A stretch of DNA of 64,000 nt from Porodaedalea pini (lineage: Eukaryota; Basidiomycota; Agaricomycetes; Hymenochaetales; Hymenochaetaceae): positions 62,001-126,000 of the forward strand of contig NBAY01000040.1 in NCBI GenBank assembly GCA_002794775.1, written 5' to 3'. The notes under the pieces were generated by a model. The model ran no database searches. It was not told the DNA's origin and was given only the letters and a program-made list of their open reading frames with translations. Below are positions 13,811-27,700 of this stretch, piece by piece; within the stretch, counting starts at the first letter, position 1, and each line of letters starts with the position of its first letter. The translations under genes were made by a program, and so were the position numbers.

Positions 13811-15094
13811 ATGAGCAGCCCGCAACGCCTTTCCTCAGCACAGGATTATGCGGAGTTACTCGATAAGTTCGATACCTGGCTTTTCGACTGCGATGGCGTC
13901 CTCTGGCGCGGAACAACCCTCATCGATGGCGCGCTCGAGTTCCTCCAGTTATTGCGTTCCAAAAGTCTGTTCGTTCATTTTTGCTTAGCTGGCTCGCCAC
14001 GTCTCTTCTGGCTCTGACAGAAACTATCGTGTTATGACATGAAGAGAAGAGCGTCATATTCGTGACGAACAACGCGACCACCTCGCGTGCCAGTTACAAG
14101 AAGAAGTTTGACAAGCTCGGCATCGAAGCACACGTCGTACGTTCGCACCTCAGCAGACTGGCAATGGCGCTCAAGTACAGTTTAATGTAGGATGAGATCT
14201 TTGGCTCGGCATATGCGGCAGCGGTCTATCTGTCCACAGTAATCAACTTCCGGAAGGACAAGAAAGTCTTCGTCATCGGCATGTCAGGTCTCGAGGAGGA
14301 GTTGCGCGACGAGGGCGTCGCTTTCGTAGGCGGAACGGTACTCTATTAACCTAGCTTCTATAAAGAATTTGTGTTTGAATGACATTGAATGATCATCTAG
14401 GATTCCGATAACAACACGCTCGAGCCATTCCTTGCAACGTCTTACACGCCTGACCCCTCTATCGGCGCCGTCCTCTGCGGGCTGGACATGTCCATCAACT
14501 ACACGAAGCTCAGCAAGGCGTTCATCCATCTGAACACGGACCCATCATGCCTCTTCCTCGTGACGAACGAGGACTCAACGTATCCCGCGCAGGGCGGCGT
14601 CCTCCTGCCTGGCGCGGGTGCCGTTAGCGCACCTTTGCGCTACGCCCTCGGGCGGGACCCCGTGAGCATTGGAAAGCCTGCGAAGACTATGCTGGACTGT
14701 ATCAAGGCGAAGTATGTCTCATTCAGTTTCTATTCACTGTGGTTTAGAAACTCGAATCATTTTAATTTTCTTCGTACAGACATGATTTCGATCCGAAGCG
14801 GACGATCATGGTTGGTGACCGCCTCAACACTGATATCCTGTTCGGAAAGCAAGGTAGCCTCTCCACGCTTCTCGTTTTCACAGGTAATGTCTTCATTCGA
14901 ATTCGCTTCGATTGCGCTCATTTTTTTCTCACCATCTCTAACTGAACCCCCCGCCCCCTTCAACATATCTGCGCATCCTATATCTTCAAGGCATCTCGAA
15001 GGAATCTGATCTCCTTCCAGAGGCGTCACCGCCTGCCATACCGGATTACGTCACGAAATCCATCGACGACTTGAGGCAGGCTGAAAAACTATAG
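13811..15094 (+). CDS. PHO13: HAD phosphatase, 4-nitrophenylphosphatase / phosphoglycolate phosphatase type
   Basis: Metabolite-repair phosphatase of the PHO13/PGP group. Six exons (13811-13964, 14045-14136, 14191-14337, 14401-14711, 14780-14883, 14991-15094) give 303 aa. HAD motif I is [10 protein letters not shown] (nucleophile Asp and second Asp). Motif II is [13 protein letters not shown]. The C2 cap carries [14 protein letters not shown], typical of this subgroup. The lysine motif is IGKPAKTM and motif [19 protein letters not shown]. The ending is DLRQAEKL. The length matches the family (about 300 aa) and no defect is seen. Confidence 0.92.
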
Positions 15095-15447
15095 CTCTCG
15101 GTGCGCGATCTTTCTCGGGCTTCAAGTTAAACGCGTAATCAATAAACTCGGTCCTTTCAAGTCATAGAAACCATATACAATAGAAATTCTTGTGTACGTC
15201 TACAATGTTGTACTGCATGTATCTGCTTATCTCTGCTGCTTGCTGCCCTCGAGGCATAGTCATTATTTCAATGCAGCGAAGCGCGATTGCAATAGAGAAT
15301 AAATTACATTTCTAGGTCAGATGTTGGGTGTGTTGTAAGGTAAGTTCGTTTCATAACTAAAGTGATACCAGGAATAAAGTATGAAGAGCGGAGAACGTGA
15401 ATACGAGCTGCGCTTCTGGTCGAAGAGCTCGACGGACGAAGGTCAAC
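15095..15447. other. Intergenic, convergent 3' ends
   Basis: Between the PHO13-type gene (+) and metacaspase B (-). The part next to the metacaspase stop is the other inner edge of the inverted duplication. Confidence 0.5.
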
Positions 15448-18400
15448 CTAGATGTAGACCTTGTGAGTTTCTGGGTCCTGTAAGACATGGGGTCAGACAT
15501 TCTCGCACGCAATAGGTATATTCTCATGTTATTTGGACTTACGAGAGGCTGAGATGACGAGAGCTGTGGGGTTTGAGAGAATTTCTCATGCAAGATCCGT
15601 CTGCGAGGTAAATGAGATCAAAGTAAGTCCTAAGAGTCTCCCTGGTGATATTTATGCAAGAGTTACTTACCTGACTTTGACTAGCAGCTCGTCATAGGTG
15701 TAGTCGATCGCCGCCGGCTTGTCATGAGCAGATGACTTCTTGTGACCTTTCTTCTCTTGGAGAAGCTCCCCTATAGATTGCAATTAGCAAGTCGTATTCA
15801 TAAGATCTGCAATTTGTTTACTGTCAAAGAAAGAGACTTACAGTTAGCCGCGATGAATGCCTGTAAAATATAGATGATTAACGTATGCTGTAGGAGATCG
15901 AAAACTGTCTACGGGTACTTACATGGCTCATAGCACCCACAGATGTTCCATCAATCTTCGCATCCGCACTAGTCTGTGTGTCCTTACAACCACTCCATAG
16001 AATCTTAAAGATAGAATGATAAGAGTCCGGATATGTCTGAGATATTAACAAAGCAACTTACGACTCTTCCACTTATCTCGTTATCTTTTGGCTTCCGTGG
16101 ATCGACTTTCGCAAAACCTTCATCAGTGAGCTGTCAGGACATGTCAGAGGGGTACTTGAGTTCAGATGAATTTGGGTGGATAAGTTTACCGCATAAGGGA
16201 GATCTAGAAATGAAGTGACATCAGTCAGTCGAGAATATGGATACTATTCTATAGAGGGTAATTCACCAAGAACAGAGCCGGAGTGACAGGACTGCATCAA
16301 TTAGTCATGGTCAGCGAGTAAAATCAGAACAAGAGAGTAGGTGTATCACATACATCAAATAGCGCCTGAGAAAAGAGCATGATCAGGATGTGAAGTCTGG
16401 AAAGTAAGGAATGAACTGACTGTCATGTGAACTCCTTTGCGTACACGGGCCTTATCAAAGGTTTGGTTAACTGATAAGTAATAATTAAAACTTTACTGAT
16501 CACTTACTAGGATTTTATGCATGTCCTATATTGAAGGCGATGTACAGTGTGAGCAGACTTATTTTATTATACAGAAAAACTTTTGCTCACATCATCAATC
16601 AACATGCCTGTGCGATTATCCTCACTCTTCCATCTCTGGTAATCCACTGGGTAGATACCTAGTTGAACATCAGATAAGTCAAAACAAGCATTTTATTCTC
16701 AGCATGTGACATAGCAGACCTTCATCTTTTCCATCAGACTCATCATGATTCAAATCCATTGTCTGGCCACCATGTCCTGAGTCTTTCATAGTCTTTTAAT
16801 CTGCAGTATCACTAAAAGACAGACCAAAATCAGACTTACAATGGAAGAACAAGGAATCACCAGCTTTGGCATCTTCAACAAGCATGTGCATGTGTTTGAC
16901 AATATTTTTTTTTGTAGGAGGTTCGAAGCCCTTCACATCCATAAGGATGTCAATGTCTTCATCCTTGTAGCCGTTGCTCTCTGATATAGATGATCAGCAT
17001 TGCTGACACTAGGAACATGAGAAAAGTCATGCTTACTCAGGTAGAAGTACATGTTCTTGACATCATTCCTGCAGCCTCTCAGCTCATGCTCCTGTGCTGA
17101 ATAATTGATGCCAATCTGATTGGTTATATTATAAATAATGCCTCGAGATATCTTAAGGTTGGGTAAACTTACGAGCAATGCCCTCTTGTTTCCCGTCGGC
17201 CTGTCTGGATCGTCAGAGAAACTCTCAGGCTCGACATTGTTCTCGTCTCTCTCAAAGTCTGTCTTCTTGCAAAAGTGGTCTCCTCTATAATAGCCATCAT
17301 CATTGAGCTCCCTCTCATCCACCTGAACACCATCATCCATATATTCATGTTGTGCCTCCTCCGCAGCGCACCTCTTACACAAGACGTCTTTGTACTTCGA
17401 GTTCTCCAGCCGTTCCTTGATTTTGTTGACCATTGCATCTGAGTATGGTTTCCCCCTAGGCCATGGTTGTCCGCAAGTATCACAGATTTCTGGATCCGGT
17501 GTAGGTTGTGGATCGCAGAGCTTCCCTGTCTTTGGGTCGACGTAGATCCAATCACCGCATTTGGCGCATTTGGCTTCTGCGTATTCGAAGGATTTGTGTT
17601 GAACATCGGAATCTACGCTTCTTGGAACAGTATCGTGCCTGTCTGGATGTGTGTTATGAACAGCTATCCTAGTCGCTGAATCGTCTGAGTGGATCTCCTC
17701 AGCATCAAATTTCTTCTTGTCCTCTCTAGGTCGTCCAGAAGCAGGTCCATGTCCCTTCTTCTTGACAGTTTCTCCGTCCTTCAGATCAGTCGGAACACTA
17801 GATCGCAGTCAATTCATTTCCATCAATGTAGGGTTTCATGTCAGTACCTAGATTGCGCATGATCGATACCCTTGTCTTTCTTCTCACTATCATCCCCAGA
17901 ATTCCTTGATTCAGAGTCGCCCTTGAACATGTTGGTAACGTCACGCAGTCTAACTTTGGCATGTTTCTTTTTCTCTGGTTTTCTGCTCTTGTTATTCTGA
18001 TCGGATTTCTGCTCAGATGCATGCGTTTGGGCGTGCGCTTGCCGTTGGTCAGCATCGAGTTCTCTGGTGGACTCGTCTATGGGAGATTCTGCCAAAGACA
18101 TAGTTTGGCATGTGTTGTCGCAATTAAACTTTTAATTACTCACCTGCTTTTGCTTCCTTCTTATGCCTACCTTCCGTCGCGCGGGGTTTCCTTGGAATGT
18201 CGGATGCATGCGATGCCTCTATCCCTTGTCGATCGGCGGCAGGCCGTTCATCACGCCTTCCGCGGCCCCTCTCGGCTTTCTTCGGAGGAGGGTTTCCCTC
18301 GTCTTTCTCTGTCAGCGTCCCAGCTTCAGACTCTCCTTCACGTCGCTCATCTTTATTTCTTCTCTTTGGAGCCTTGCCTTCGTGTTCGGCGCCCGAGGCC

Positions 18401-18957
18401 TGATGAGAAGCTTGTTGTCCTTCTTCGGCTGGAGCTTCCGTAGCTCCGTCCTTTGGAGCGTCATGTTTGTCTTTCTTGCCGCCCGGAAGCTCAGAACTCT
18501 TAGAAGAAGGCTTCTCATGTGTCGCGGATTCCTTCTCGGCTTTCTGGGCTGTATTCGACGATGGCTCATTTGGACTCTTCGTGTTTTGACCTCCATTCAG
18601 ACCAGCTGTCATTTTGCTGAGCAGCGACCGGAAGACAGATTTACCTTCAGCATTTTCAGCTTCTACAGGAAGATGATGTATGAGATATATCGTCCACGTT
18701 CATAGGGAGGTGGATAAACTGACCTGCCCCAGCCTGCGCTTTCTTCTCTTGTCTCCTGGAACGTGGCCAGAGTCCTTTGGAGCTGCCTTAGTCCCTTTTG
18801 AGCCAGGATGCTCCGATGGAGGGCGCGCTTTGACAAGTACGATGAGCTACATGGATACAAAGGAAAGATAGTTTTGGTTCAACTCACATTCCGTTGGACG
18901 GGGAGGCTCTTGCCCTTCCTTTCGGTCAACGGGATTCGCATCACGCTTACTAGGCAT
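15448..18957 (-). CDS. Type I metacaspase, copy B (right arm of inverted duplication)
   Basis: Paralogue of the gene at 8291-10782 with the same exon pattern in the catalytic part. The N-terminus (ATG at 18957, MPSKRDANPVDRKEGQ) is longer, with a Lys/Glu/Ser-rich segment (about 18610-17880) missing from copy A. A cysteine array follows: AKCAKCGDWIYVDP then EICDTCGQPWP (about 17575-17460), a plausible C-x2-C...C-x2-C zinc finger. The catalytic part reads NKRALLIGINYSAQE, then YSGHGGQT across an intron, IYPVDY, DMHKIL, a four-residue exon ALFD, SCHSGSVL, DLPYA, SGCKDTQTSADA, YTYDELLVKVR and a last exon DPETHKVYI (15477-15448). Catalytic His and Cys are present. The join between the second and third N-terminal exons (about 18735-18660) could not be settled. 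It is head-to-head with LCB1. Confidence 0.87.
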
Positions 18958-19489
18958 CGCGAAGAGAGGTTCAGCTCAGAAGGGGTGTACAGACAGAATT
19001 TGTAAGTTGAGCAATGTAAAAGAGGTTGGCGCATCGATAAAGCGCTCGCCACGGCATGGCGTGCAAAGTTCGCACACGCAAGTATCTGGAGTCGTTACTC
19101 TGAGCCGGCCCCTCACAATACTTCCAAGGAGAAGCTGAAACTCCCTGTCCAGCGGCGAGTTGCAACCCGTCTGGTTGGTGCTTTGAATGTATCGGCTGGT
19201 TCGTTAGCAAGTATTTTATCCACTCGAGTCACCGAATGTGTTCGAGCCAAAAAGCCATCTTCTACTGAAAAAGCAAAAATATAGCAATTCGTCCAGCGAT
19301 TTCGACAATATACTGAACGGGTATGGAACTAAGCAGAGTGTCATATTCAAGTCCAAGATGTTGTGGACGCTGCACGAGATCGTGGTGAGGTTGTGTTGTG
19401 AAAGTCGGCTGGAGCCGGCCCCCCACGATGATCGGCGCCGCGAAGGTTGCTCTCGCGCAAAGTTGTCCCCTTCAGAGCTAACGACGACG
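18958..19489. promoter_or_regulatory. Divergent promoter region, metacaspase B / LCB1
   Basis: 532 bp between the two start codons. Part of it (about 19012-19085) is conserved in inverted orientation at 8155-8230, in the left arm. No core promoter motif is claimed. Confidence 0.5.
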
Positions 19490-21272
19490 ATGGACTCAGA
19501 CTCATCCCAGTCTGCCCTCATTTTCCTCTCATATGCCCTTTCTCTCATAGAGCATGCTTTCTACAAGATCCCAGGCTCGGCCGTCGTCGCTCGTTATGTC
19601 AAGTCCTCTCATCAGAACGACCCCGGTCGCACTGTCCTCGAGCTCATCTTGTTCCTCTTCGCTATACGCACTTTGCTGCAATCTAGGACCCGGGCTGACA
19701 GGTCTGGTAAGAACTTTGTAAAGTACACGGAGGAGGTGAGTCCTGTCCTCATCACTAACAGAGTTTCAAACTGGAATAAAAATGTGTAGGAAATCGACGA
19801 GCTCGTTGATGAGTGGAACCCCGAGCCGCTCGCGCTTCCGCTCGATGTGACCGAGCAAAGCGATTACAACGCGATTCCGGTCATCCAGGGTGCCAATGGA
19901 CCCAAGCCTAAGCTACTGAGTACCGGGAAAACCGTCATCAACCTCGCAAGCTTCAACTTTGCGGGACTCGCTGGCAACGAGATCATCAAGGAACGAGCTG
20001 TCGAGACCCTGCGAAAGTATGGCCTTGGAAGTTGTAGCCCGCCAGGATTTTATGGCTCGCTCGGTATGCCATCTTTATTCTATTTTAGCTTCATTGCTTG
20101 ATCAACAGTCCATAGATGTACATACTCAGCTTGAACGGGATATTGCCGAGTTCCTCGGGACCGAAGATTGTATTCTTTACTCTCAAGGCTTCTCGACCGG
20201 GTCTTCCGTCATTGGGGCATTTTGCAAGCGTGGCGATGTAATTGTCGCAGACAGAGGTATCAACTTCGCTCTGCAGAAAGGTCTACAGATTTCTCGTTCG
20301 ACAATTCGCTGGTACGACCACAACGACCTCAAGAGCCTGGAGGAGGTTTTGCAAAGTGTAGAGAAGGAAAGGAAGAAGAAGAGGCTCCCTCTTACCAGGC
20401 GTTTCATCGTCACTGAGGGTATATTCGAGAACGATGGCGCCCTTCTTGACTTGCCGAAAGTTGTAAGTGTAGTATGGTATATCTTACTAAAATGTTGTCA
20501 TTCAGCATGCTTCACGACGTAGATCGAGCTCAAGGAGAAGTACAAGTTCCGTCTCATCCTCGATGAGTCCTTCTCCTTCGGCACCGTTGGCAGGACCGGA
20601 CGCGGCCTGACAGAGCTCTATAACGTCCCCGCGCCCGCCGTCGACATGATCATCGGCTCGGTTGCGAACTCGCTCTGCTCCGCCGGCGGCTTCTGCGCCG
20701 CCTCGCGCATCGTCACCGAGCACCAGCGCATCAACGGCACCTCATTCGTCTTCTCCGCCGCGATGCCCCCGCTGATGGCCGTCGCCGCGTCGGAGGGCAT
20801 CAACATCCTCACGAACACGCCGTCGATTATGGCTGGCCTGCAGGAGAACGCGCGGGTGCTGCGCGCCGTGCTCGAGCGCCTCGATTGCATCACCGTCGCG
20901 TCGCATCCCGCGAGCCCGATCATTCATCTGCATGTGAAGCCCGCGACCGCGTCGTCGCTCCTCCCGCCGCCGCCCGATGCGCCGAAGCCGTCGGCTCACG
21001 GCGCGAAGAGTAACCCTGCTTCTGTGCAGCCCCATGATCCTGTGAAGTTCAACCTTGAGGAGGAGGAGCGTCTCTTGCAGCAAGTCGTGGAAGAGGCGCT
21101 TGCGCAGGGCGTGATGATCACTCGTGCGAAACACTTACACGGACAGGAGCTCGCTGAACCGCGCCCGAGCATTCGCATTGCCGTCACTGTCGCTTTGTCG
21201 AAGAAGGACTGCGAGAAGGCGGCAGCGGTTATAAAGGGAGCACTCGTCAAGGTCTTAGGCAGGCGAAGATAG
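19490..21272 (+). CDS. LCB1: Serine palmitoyltransferase subunit 1
   Basis: Subunit of the ER enzyme that condenses serine and palmitoyl-CoA, the first step of sphingolipid synthesis. Four exons (19490-19735, 19790-20063, 20116-20462, 20523-21272) give 538 aa. An N-terminal membrane segment (LELILFLFAIRTLL) is followed by the alpha-oxoamine synthase fold: INLASFNFAGLAG, YGLGSCSPPGFYGSLDVH, DCILYSQGFSTGSSVIGAF, FIVTEGIFENDG, LILDESFSFGTVGRTGRG and GSVANSLCSAGGFC. The lysine that binds pyridoxal phosphate in LCB2 is absent at the position after the GSVANS segment, as is normal for LCB1. A decayed copy of exons 1-2 lies at 7278-7730. Confidence 0.93.
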
Positions 21273-21775
21273 ACGACTCGCCCATGCTTTATGACCAGCC
21301 TCTTATATATTTTGTTTCCCCTTGATTACTTGGAATAGGTTTTTACTGTGTGCTTAGTATTGCTTAGTTTAACCTAGATTGGATTCAAATTCAACGACGG
21401 ATAATTCCTCGCTTGAAGACCAATGAATAATCTAAGTACTGCAGACCGTAATTCACTTTGCATTGCTCCGTGAGATCAGATACGTATCTGAGTTCGGAGA
21501 TAAAACAGGGATGATGTTTAGACAGACGATAGGATCTACTTATGTGAGAGCAAAACACTGAGAGCAGCGGAAGTCCAAGGAGAGTCATAAGAGGGGATAT
21601 TTGTGCTAGTGATGCGATGCGCTAAGTCCAATAAGTAAAGAAAGAGGGACAATTAAATGATTATAGAAAGAGCGGCCTATGAAGTGTCTCAAAAACTTCC
21701 TTACAGCGTCCGTCACAAGTCCGAAATGCGTGGCCATGAAATGAAAAAAGAACAGACATGCCATCAAGGGGGCAA
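21273..21775. other. Intergenic, convergent 3' ends of LCB1 and chitin synthase
   Basis: No feature recognised. Confidence 0.5.
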
Positions 21776-24700
21776 TCATGACTGCGACAGTATGACACGG
21801 TCGATGGCAGCATTGATGACCGCCTTTCGCGCAGACAAGTCCACGCCAAACATGCCTTCCAGACGCTGTCTGACATTTTTCTTCGTAACAGTGTTGAGAT
21901 CAGCACCCTGGAGCACCTCGCTCACCGCCCGCTCGAGCTCAGAATCGGTCGGCCCGTGTGATGGCGCCATGAAGTCCGCGTCCTCCGGACTGTGTGTATT
22001 GGGAATGGGCATGTCGAGGTAGTTGGTAACAGGCCGAGATGGTGCGGGCTGCTGGAGTCCACCCATGCCCATCTCGCTCATTGGTCGTAGCGGCGAGTTC
22101 GTGTAGCCACCAGCGATCGGCGTGTTCCGACCAGACTGGTACCCAGGCGGCGGGTGCATTTGCTGCATCCCATACTGCATCTGGAACTGCGAAGGCGCTG
22201 GCGAATAGCTCCTTGGCTGCGGTTCGTAATACGTCTCCCGTCCATAAAGTGAAGCCGTGCGTGACTCAGCGTATCCATCGTTCTTTGCCTTCGAGGGAGG
22301 CACCCACGAGCCAATGCTGTGATTCGACTCCTTATCCCACAACTCGTTCTCGTAGTCGTTCCACGTTTTCAGAGGAATCGAGCGAGGATCAAATTTGCCT
22401 TCATCCTGATCACAAATCAAGGTGCATTCTCAGGATAAATATGTATGGGCGACTCACGTGAACAATCATCTTCTTGCCCTTTTCACCCAAGACCACACGA
22501 GTAGCACCCCATGAGAAGTCGTCCATTTTCCAGAACGAGTAGAGAGGCAAGGCGAAGGAAAAGACAGGAATAGCCAAGATGTAGAAAACCATCCAGCCGA
22601 TCATGTCCCATTTCCGTCGGAACAAGAAAATAAGGGCTTGCAGACCGTATATAGCAGCCAACATGATGATTGACCACATCGGAATCGAATCTCCCTTGGC
22701 AGCGATGAGATAAATAAGGTACACAATCTAAAGAACGGATGTGTCAATAAAAACCGACATGCACTGTGCATCAAACGACGTTACTCACGTAGGCCACAGT
22801 TACTGGTTGAATGATCGTAGACACCAAATCGATGAACACAACGAAACGCATGGAAAAACAGCAGAAGCCACAGAGTCTGTCGAGGAAGACGAGCTCGCCC
22901 AAATTGTGAATCGTTGAGTTGATCCAACGACGTCGCTGCGAAAGAAGAATTTGCCATTCATCTGGAGCGGTGGTGTAGGCCTTCGCATCCCGAACGAACT
23001 GCGTCTTGTACATCGGGAAGTGCTTCAGAAGCAGCGTGGTCAAATAACGATCTTCGCCGAGGTGCAGCAAATTCTTCATGTGCAACGTGTCGACACGATT
23101 TTCCGAGTAGTCATCAATAACCGAGTTCGCAATGAACAACGGCTTGTGCGTGTCGGGCGTCCGCAAACGGTACATCGTGAAACAACCCGGAAGACACGTT
23201 ACGGAACCAAACAGACTTTCGAAAGCCTTAGCAAGATGATGCGAAATGTAGTACTCGTAAACCTAACACAATCTCAGTCAAATCGCTGTCGCAGTGAAAA
23301 ATCAATTCACTCACCTGCATCATCGTAATGATAGAGTGCTTTGAATTTGAAAGCGATGTTTCACCGCATACTCCGAGAACTCTCTTATCATGAATCATGC
23401 TGTAAACCCATCAACAGATATCCTTCCATGCATGATATCAAGACTTACGCTGAGATAAGCCGGTTCAAAGAAAGGGTATCCACAACAGTATCAGCGTCAA
23501 CCATGAACAGGTACTCATAAAACGTTGGGTTGACTCCGATGACATTCTTGATTTGATGGTAGATCTCGAGTTCTAGAGGATTCATAGCGGCGTTGAAATG
23601 AACCTATTTCAGACGAAATAATAAATCAGCGACATCCTTATCCACGTCATGAGTACAGCGCACCTTATTCAAGAAATGCATGAGAAGCATTTGCGTATCA
23701 CGCTTGCCACGGTTACCTGGCCTGGACCTTTCCGTTGGTTTTCCGACCTTCACGACAACGATATAGGGAACAACGTGGCCCGCGCACTCATAAAGTCCAG
23801 AGTAAACCTTGCCCATGTTGTGCTGCTTCGCACCCTCTCCTAATGACAAGAAGCTGAGCGGCTCCGGGTCATTGTTCGGGTCAGCACCGAGGATGTCCAA
23901 AACGATACGCGGAGTTGGACGATCATTCCCTGACCCGACAATATTACCGTCGCAGATGATAAAGATGAGCTTGCGCTTGTCGTCGTATTTCAACTTCGCC
24001 AGCGAGTCGATGGTCTTCCGCATAGAGTCTTCACCTTCTGTATAACACGGGACCTGACAGATAACGAACTTGTCGTGGTCCTCAGGAGCGCGCATACCAC
24101 CGAAGCTAAGAGCCGCAAGGAACTTGAACCCAATGACACTGACCATCATGATCGAGAGCGCGAGGAGGATATATGTTGCAAAGAGGCATTTCGGCGAATT
24201 ACGATGGTCTTCTTTGCCGACGACAAACAGGTTGCGCAAGCACGTCTTCTGGCGAGCGAGCGTGTCACTGTCAATATTGAGAGAATCAAGCTGCTTTGTG
24301 ATATCGCCCCCACCAGCGAATTTGAACAAGTCGACGACGTTGCTGTCCATATAATTGACGTCGACACCTGAGGGCGCCGAAAATCCATCTGGAGCCTGAA
24401 CACTGGGCGCGAAATTGATGTAATCAGTCAGGTCGTAAACAAGTCCGTCGTAAATAGCGATGGCATTTCCAGATGATGCTTCGTTCTTAACCTCCTTCGA
24501 CGTTAAACCTACGAAGCCAACACGGTAATTCCAACGCATGAGGGTCATGCTCTCGAAGTACCAGTCCGGACGTGAGTCATTCGTCCAGGCACGAAAATCG
24601 TGGTACTGTGAGTTAGGATCGGTAGTGTTCTTCGAGTCGAGCGTCACGTATGGGTTGACAGAGCCAGAGACGCCATTACAGAGGGCAGAAACCTGGACCG

Positions 24701-27700
24701 GGAAGATATCGTCCGCAGATGTCCCCGCGTAGTTTTCAAGAAGCTTCGAAGGCACGACGTCGACGACGCGTTGATGGAACGAGATGAGGTTGGTGAGATC
24801 AAAGACTTCGCCGCGGATGGATGTGTACATGCTGTTCGAGTTTTTATCGTGTTCGGCCAGTTCGCTTGTGCTGAAGACATGTTCCGTAGGACAAATCAAG
24901 TTGCCAAGCACAGCGATGACAAACGCCGCCGAAAGACAGAAGAACCAGATCATCATGTTTAACGCTAGTTTCTCTCGCCATGCCTGCCTAACATCCAGAC
25001 GTTTCATGCGGCCACACCAGATGAGGAAGATATTCGGGCACCACCAGGTTAACAACCAAACAAACGCGACCCATCGCCGACGGTTCGATGATTCCTTGAC
25101 ATCTTCAGTAGTCTCACCTTCGAGCACTTCGCCTGGCAGAGCCTCTTTCCCAAGCAACCCCTTCGTGTCATCGTTCTGGAACATATTACGTGATGGCGCA
25201 TAAGATTCTGAACCGCCAAAATTGGACATCGAGTCCTCGCGGTTGCTCGTGAGACGGCTCTTTGCGTCCACCTCGTCACTACGAAACGAGCCTCGTTCGT
25301 CATAGTCGTCATTGTACATGTCTGCGCGCATGAACGGAGACGCGTTAGACACAAGAGGCAGCTGTTGGTTTGACTGGCTGAAAGGATCGTTGAAAGCGCC
25401 CATGGTCGGCGAATCCGCACGTGAACCTTGGTGTCCATGAGACGAATACGGACCAAACATGTCACCTCCACGAACATCGAGACCAGCCTCCGCTTCGGCG
25501 TCGCGCAAACGATTGCGCTTCTGCTCTTCGACGTCCTCAGCACGTAGACGGTCCTCGAGTTTATGGAAAGCCCGCTGCGACAAGAACACCTAAAGAAGCA
25601 TGAAAATTAGATAGGTATCACAATGTCGTCCATAAGATAGATGGTAGGCTTACCTTGAAAGAACCGATAACAATATCCCGCTCCTGTAAATCAAGCGCCG
25701 TACGTGCCTGCTCAACCTTCGATACCTCATCGCCTTCGTGGATATTCAAAATAGCGAGGCAATCCTTGTACCGATCGCAGAACTCAGTTGGAGTCATGTT
25801 TGCCTCGAATACGTTGACATTGCGCTTCGCGATTTCTGTTAAGCCTGCACTTCTAATCTGGCCCTTTACTGCACGTCCCTCGAGTTGCAAGGGAAGCTGA
25901 GAGTCGTTCGGGTTGATGCAGAACACGTACCACGCCTGCGTCTCATTAAGGGTCGAGAACAGCGTGTCCAGAGCGGCGCGGAACTCCCCTGCGACGCAAG
26001 GTGCCTTTCCGTCTAACAACGCGTCATCGTCGTCCTTTTCCTCATCTGCCCCGGCTCCTCCGAGCGCATTCTTGCGCCTCACAGTGCCCTTCCGGCGTGT
26101 CGATGGCGCGCGCATCGGTTTTACGGTCTGCTGCGCTGCAACGATCGTATCTTCATTGCGCGGGTGAGCTTGCGTGGCGATCGCCCTGCCAGAGAAGAGG
26201 TTTCGGATGAAAGAATTGACGGAACCCGTGCCCTCTGTCCCATGAGGTGTCGCGCCATCTGTACCGCTGCCGCGTAGAAGCGAGACGAAGTCGGGGTTGA
26301 GCGCGTCGAGGTTCTTCTCGAGGAAGCCCTCCGATGAGTAGGTGACTGGTCCGTTGTAATGGTTGACGGTGAACGTCGGGAAGCCCGAGCGGTCAATGCC
26401 ACCGACCTTGAAAGACGAGTGATTGCCCCAGCGCTTGCCAAACGCCTCGACCATCGTGTGATCAGTCTTTTTCGGCATACGACGCGCCTGGTCGTCCATA
26501 ATATGGGTAAGGCCGCCCGGCATGTTCGACAGCAAGCGAACACATTCTGCATTATCGAAGTATGGGACCGCAGGCGCGAAACGTGATATACCTTCCTGGT
26601 TGTATTCGTCCACATGCGACTCGAACATCCGCTTCTGAATCCAACCATGAAGTCGCTCATTTGCGAAATTCACGCAGAATTGATCAAGAGAGTTTGACCG
26701 ACTGGCAGACGTCGCCATGTTCTGCGGCCCTGGAAGATCGAACAACCCGATGAAGCTGGTAAAATCGTCCCTGCAGAGCTTCTGGTTGATCTGCTCATTC
26801 AACCAAGCGAAAAGGAGGGAATAGAGAATCTTTGCGAGGTCGTCACGATTGTCGGAAGCACCATCGGGATCCAAGAACACAGTGCAAAGCTCCTTCTTGA
26901 CAAGCTTCATCTTGCAGGAAAGCGCGTTCTCAAGTGCCTGTGACTGAACGCCGAGAAACTCGGCAACAATCTCGAGTACATCAGTGTTCTTGACGACAGC
27001 CGCGTCCTCGTTCCGCTGACGGTCAACGATGAAGTCCAAGTTGCCAAGATGAAGAATCGCAGCCAGGAGCTGACATGTCTGCGCTACGACACGCTTAGAC
27101 AGACCGACACTCTTCAACGCCACCTTGAGCTGGTCGAAGCGCACCGCATCCTCCTCCTGCCTTGGCGCCGTGGCTTGTCGCGGGCCCAAGTAGCGGAACA
27201 TCGTCTTGTCCGTGAGCTTGAGATATTGGCGCTCTTCCACCGACGCGCCGGCTACAAGGTAGTAGAAAATGTGAAAATTGCGTTCACCTGACGGAGCCCC
27301 GGCAACGCGGCTACGCTCTAAGTAGTAGTCAAGCGTCTTGACACCACTAAGGCGGCCGCGCTCTGTGAATTGCAGCTCGGTGTACTTGCCGAAGCGCGAG
27401 GCGTTAGGGTTGAAGAGTGTGCGAGCATTTCCAAAGGTCTCGAGCACGAACTCGGCGGAGGGAATCTGGGTGGCGAGTTTTGACCCCTTTTTGCCCGGGT
27501 TGCTTACACTGAGTTCGATGATGGATTTGATGACGAGACGCCGGTTTTCGGACTTGCCGCTGCATGTCTCCCCGCTACACGCAAGTATTTTTAAGATGAC
27601 AGTTAGTTTGACGTGACATAACAACCGATTATATCTCGGACTTGCCTGAGAAGAATGCATTGGTCCTGCTGCGTCCGACGCATATGGTAATACGCATTGT

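Noticed and set aside
19238..19489. Upstream extension of LCB1
   Set aside because: The frame is open upstream, but the ATG at 19490 gives a family-like N-terminus and its position is conserved in the relic at 7728-7730.
20523..21272. Antisense frames over LCB1 exon 4 as a gene
   Set aside because: GC-rich codon bias of the real gene opens the opposite strand; the antisense translation has no protein-like features.
15448..21272. Functional gene cluster of metacaspase and LCB1 (ceramide-triggered death module)
   Set aside because: Tempting because sphingolipids influence cell death, but adjacency alone does not support it. The left arm kept the metacaspase and lost LCB1.
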